A stretch of DNA of 64,000 nt from Nelumbo lutea (taxonomy: Eukaryota; Streptophyta; Magnoliopsida; Proteales; Nelumbonaceae), in assembly GCA_022828595.1 (NCBI GenBank), contig JAKGHH010000002.1, positions 45,354,222 through 45,418,221 of the forward strand. The letters are read 5' to 3'. This document shows, piece after piece, positions 61,430 through 64,000 of the stretch. Made by a program: the position numbers and the translations under genes. How positions within the stretch are numbered: the stretch's first letter is position 1; every line of letters begins with the position of its first letter. The notes beneath the pieces were generated by a model, which saw only the letters and a list, made by a program, of their open reading frames with translations, searched no databases and was not told the DNA's origin.

Positions 61430-62056
61430 ACGAGTGGTTGTACAGGAGATCCTACATGCTCCCCTATCTGCGTTGCTTGCGGCCTACCGAAGTCGAACTC
61501 GTACTCCGCGACACTCATGAGGGGTTTTGCGGCGGGCACTTGGGGGATAAAGCCCTTGCCCAGAAAGCACTTCGATAAGGGTATTATTGGCCAACAATGA
61601 AGGCAGATGCCATTGAACTCGTTAGAAAATGTGACAAGTGTGAGAGACATGCCAATATCCACCACCAACCCACTGCCGACCTCAAGTATCTCACCAGTCT
61701 GTGGCCCTTTGCACAATGGGGCATCGATCTACTCGGGCCATTCCCGCCAGCAACGGGTGGAGGGAAGTTCTTAGTGGTAGCAGTGGACTATTTTACTAAG
61801 TGGGTAGAAGTCGAACCCCTCGTAACGATCACAGCCCGGAATGTTCAAAACTTCTTTTGGAAAAACATTGTATGTTGCTTCGGATTACCTTGGGTATTGA
61901 TTTCCGACAATGGCAAACAGTTCGAAGACATCAAATTCCAAGACTGGTGCCAAGACATGGGAATCTGACAGAACTTTACTTCAGTCGCACACTCTCAAGC
62001 AAACGGTCAAGCAGAAGTAACGAACAGAGCCATCATCCGCGGATTAAAGGCACGAT
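61430..62056 (+). pseudogene. Tat integrase, 5' part, truncated
   Basis: H2C2 domain (HEGFCGGHLGDKALAQKALR, CDKCERHANIHHQP) and DDE core up to ANGQAEVTNRAI and about LKARF. Compared with 51060, codon CAA has become TAA at 61576; another stop is at 61966. At about 62056 similarity to the intact integrase (about 51540) ends abruptly. Confidence 0.9.
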
Positions 62057-62650
62057 TTGAATTAGGTACAAATTTTGTGAATGGTTCAGATTTTCACTGC
62101 AAATACAGAAAATATCATTTTGTGTTAATTGATTCTTTTAGTCCATCTAGGCCAGGGGTGATCATTTTCAGCCCCAATTGTGTATATATATATATAAACC
62201 GGTCCCGTTCTTGGGTTAAACGGTCCAATTATTCGAATTGAAATGATAGTCCATTCTAACAAAAAAAGTAAAAAATTAAAAAATTAAAAAAAATAAAAAA
62301 ACGGCCAAAACCATTGGATGGTTCGAATGGTTTGACCGCATGGGTCAGTGGTTTGCTAACCAAATCAACGGTTTTTGGTGAAATAACAGTTATGGGGTAA
62401 AACGGAATTGGTCAATTGGCCGGTTATCGGTTTGTCTGGTCCGACCATCCAGTTCGATCCAGTTTTGAAAATCATGATAAACATTAAATATATATATATA
62501 TATTATTTATATATTTATATATTATTTATACATATTTATATATTCTTTCATGTTATATTTATATATAAACATTCAATATGATACCTATATTATGGTAGAG
62601 GGCCCAACCCATGGTACAGCTTGTTCGTTTGCTCTAAAGTCTTACATATG

Positions 62651-62941
62651 AAAGTGCAATAATTACATTAAGATGTATATTGGTATTGGTGAACTTTTCT
62701 TTCCTCTAAACTCTGAATACAGAGAATGTTGTTTTGAACTCTGAATTCTGAATTCTGAAAATTATCAAATATTCATTTTGACCCCATACATGAAAGTTTT
62801 TATTTGTCTTTTTGGGGATTTCATTGAAAAACAAAAAATTGTATGATTGCACTTTAAAAGATAAGAGATAAGAAGAAACGAACAACCATTTTTCTCTTAA
62901 AATTAAAAAATTCTTATTAAAAAATAAAAGTTGAGAGGAAA
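62651..62941 (+). repeat. dispersed repeat, copy 2
   Basis: Matches 13871-14150 in the same orientation, sharing gcaataattacattaagatg, ggtgaacttttcttt and cattgaaaaacaaaaaattg. Confidence 0.75.
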
Positions 62942-63526
62942 CCAATAGGCCCGAATATGGGGTATGAAAAACATCATGCCTGTCGATTATGAGTGTACTT
63001 TCAGATGGTCCTTTCCTTTTTCATGATAGACGTTGGGTGATAATTAATTAGGCAAAAATGATAAGGCCCATGGGCTGAATGTTGATGCCAAAGCTAATAT
63101 TGCGTCATACTCACGGCATCATAGGCTAAACTTTCATCGAGCATGTGATTGCACTCTTCCTTTTTTTTTATTGTTTTTTGGTACAGATGGGTTTATTATT
63201 CATGGCCCGCATTCATCAAAGTCATCATCTACATGGAGTCCAATTTTGGGCCGAGGAGTTTTTTGGGCCCCCAGTTGAGCACTCTACGTCGTTGTGCTTC
63301 AACAGGATGCATTAATGGAAATTGACAAATGGGTGGGTTGGGTTGGGTTGGGTGTGGGTTGAGCACCAAATATTGACCCACTAACCCATTTTCCACCCAT
63401 GTCAGTTGGGTTGGGTTGGGTGTGGGTTGAACAGCAAACACAAGCTTAAGTTCAATAGTTAATATTCCTCACTTATCTGGAGTAAACGATGTCGTGTTGT
63501 TCTTTAAAACATTTTAATATTCTAAA

Positions 63527-63590
<64 letters not shown>
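63527..63590. repeat. ATT microsatellite
   Basis: About 21 uninterrupted ATT units, ending exactly at the start of Gypsy integrase similarity. Confidence 0.98.
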
Positions 63591-63591
<1 letters not shown>

Positions 63592-64000
63592 GGGACTTCG
63601 CGTACATCAGAACCGCAACCTACCATTAAGGAGTAGCTCAGTACTATAACGCTAGGGTCAAGAGGCGGAACCTCCGCGTTAGTGACCTGGTCCTTCGTAA
63701 AGTTATAGTACCTGAGCTCGGCGCTGGCAAGCTTGGGTCCAACTGGGAAGGCCCCTACCAAGTGAAGTGAGTGCTCAGGGAAGGAACGTACGAGTTCGAG
63801 ACCCTTAAAGGGAAACAAGTACCTCGGGCATGAAATATCGTCAACTTGAGACAATACTATCTGTAACAACCGAGTAGGCTACGGGCCGCTCCCAGAGCCT
63901 AAGGGCCAAAATGCCAAGCTAACATGACCTCGGCGCTATAAGACCATGTCGCCTCCATGGCATGGGCAAATTTCAAGGGCAGACTATAAGTCACCCCCTC
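63591..64000 (+). pseudogene. Tat integrase C-terminal part, running to the window end
   Basis: 63591-63864 encodes [56 protein letters not shown] and NIVNLRQYYL with stop, aligning to 51772-52039. Stops (YH*G, K*VL, RA*N) show decay. The sequence after 63865 is probably the pol/accessory-ORF spacer. The accessory ORF and LTR would lie beyond the window. Confidence 0.85.

Larger units (their letters stand above)
62057..63590. other. non-Gypsy insert between integrase halves
   Basis: 1.5 kb with no gene. It holds a degraded MITE (about 62195-62480, related to 12463-12732), TA-rich sequence (62480-62570), a dispersed repeat (62651-62941), gggttgggtgtgggttga repeats (63332-63431) and an ATT microsatellite (63527-63590). 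About 230 bp of the expected integrase (51541-51770 equivalent) is missing. Confidence 0.65.

Overview
The window is nuclear DNA of a flowering plant. It has split genes with canonical GT/AG introns, plant-specific families (MPK3-type MAP kinase, malectin/LRR receptor kinase, NPF transporter, type I MADS box, ZRK/WAK-like kinase), plant LTR retrotransposons primed by initiator tRNA-Met, and many hAT-like MITEs. The long TE-filled introns suggest a large woody-plant genome, but I cannot name the species.

Only two host genes look intact. A six-exon MAP kinase (14654-18629, 387 aa, TEY activation loop, closest to MPK3) is compact. About 4.5 kb downstream a 15-exon receptor kinase of the LRR-I/malectin class (23173-43313, 927 aa, resembling Arabidopsis At2g37050) is stretched over 20 kb by elements in its introns. 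All splice phases close, so it is probably functional. Degraded host genes are a type I MADS-box relic (2780-3205, minus) and an NPF transporter whose 5' part is cut off by an LTR (55877-56979).

Region by region. 1-4.4 kb: MITEs and the MADS relic. 4.4-10.9 kb: a three-layer nest, with a TIR element holding a hAT-type element (perfect 8-bp target duplication) that carries a receptor-kinase fragment, itself split by a minus-strand Copia (perfect 5-bp duplication) whose leader carries an antisense histone-deacetylase fragment. 10.9-14.6 kb: MITE-rich spacer. 14.6-18.9 kb: MPK3-like gene. 19-22.7 kb: MITE-rich spacer. 22.7-43.3 kb: receptor kinase, with a Tat-type Gypsy remnant in intron 1, a Copia RT relic in intron 8, an inverted-duplication scar and hAT element in intron 10, a MITE in intron 11, and in intron 13 a non-autonomous chromovirus in which most of pol is replaced by a C-type-lectin receptor-kinase cDNA. 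43.3-48.7 kb: foldback elements and MITEs. 48.7-55.9 kb: the 5' part of a Copia joined to the 3' part of a Tat-type Gypsy. 55.9-57 kb: NPF pseudogene. 57.4-64 kb: a second, heavily mutated Tat gag-pol.

The most striking theme is repeated capture of host gene sequence by three different mobile elements (receptor-kinase fragment by hAT, histone deacetylase by Copia, lectin-kinase by chromovirus). The last forms one uninterrupted 472-codon Gag/lectin/TM/kinase-lobe/chromodomain reading frame. All family assignments are from recognition by eye; no database search was possible.
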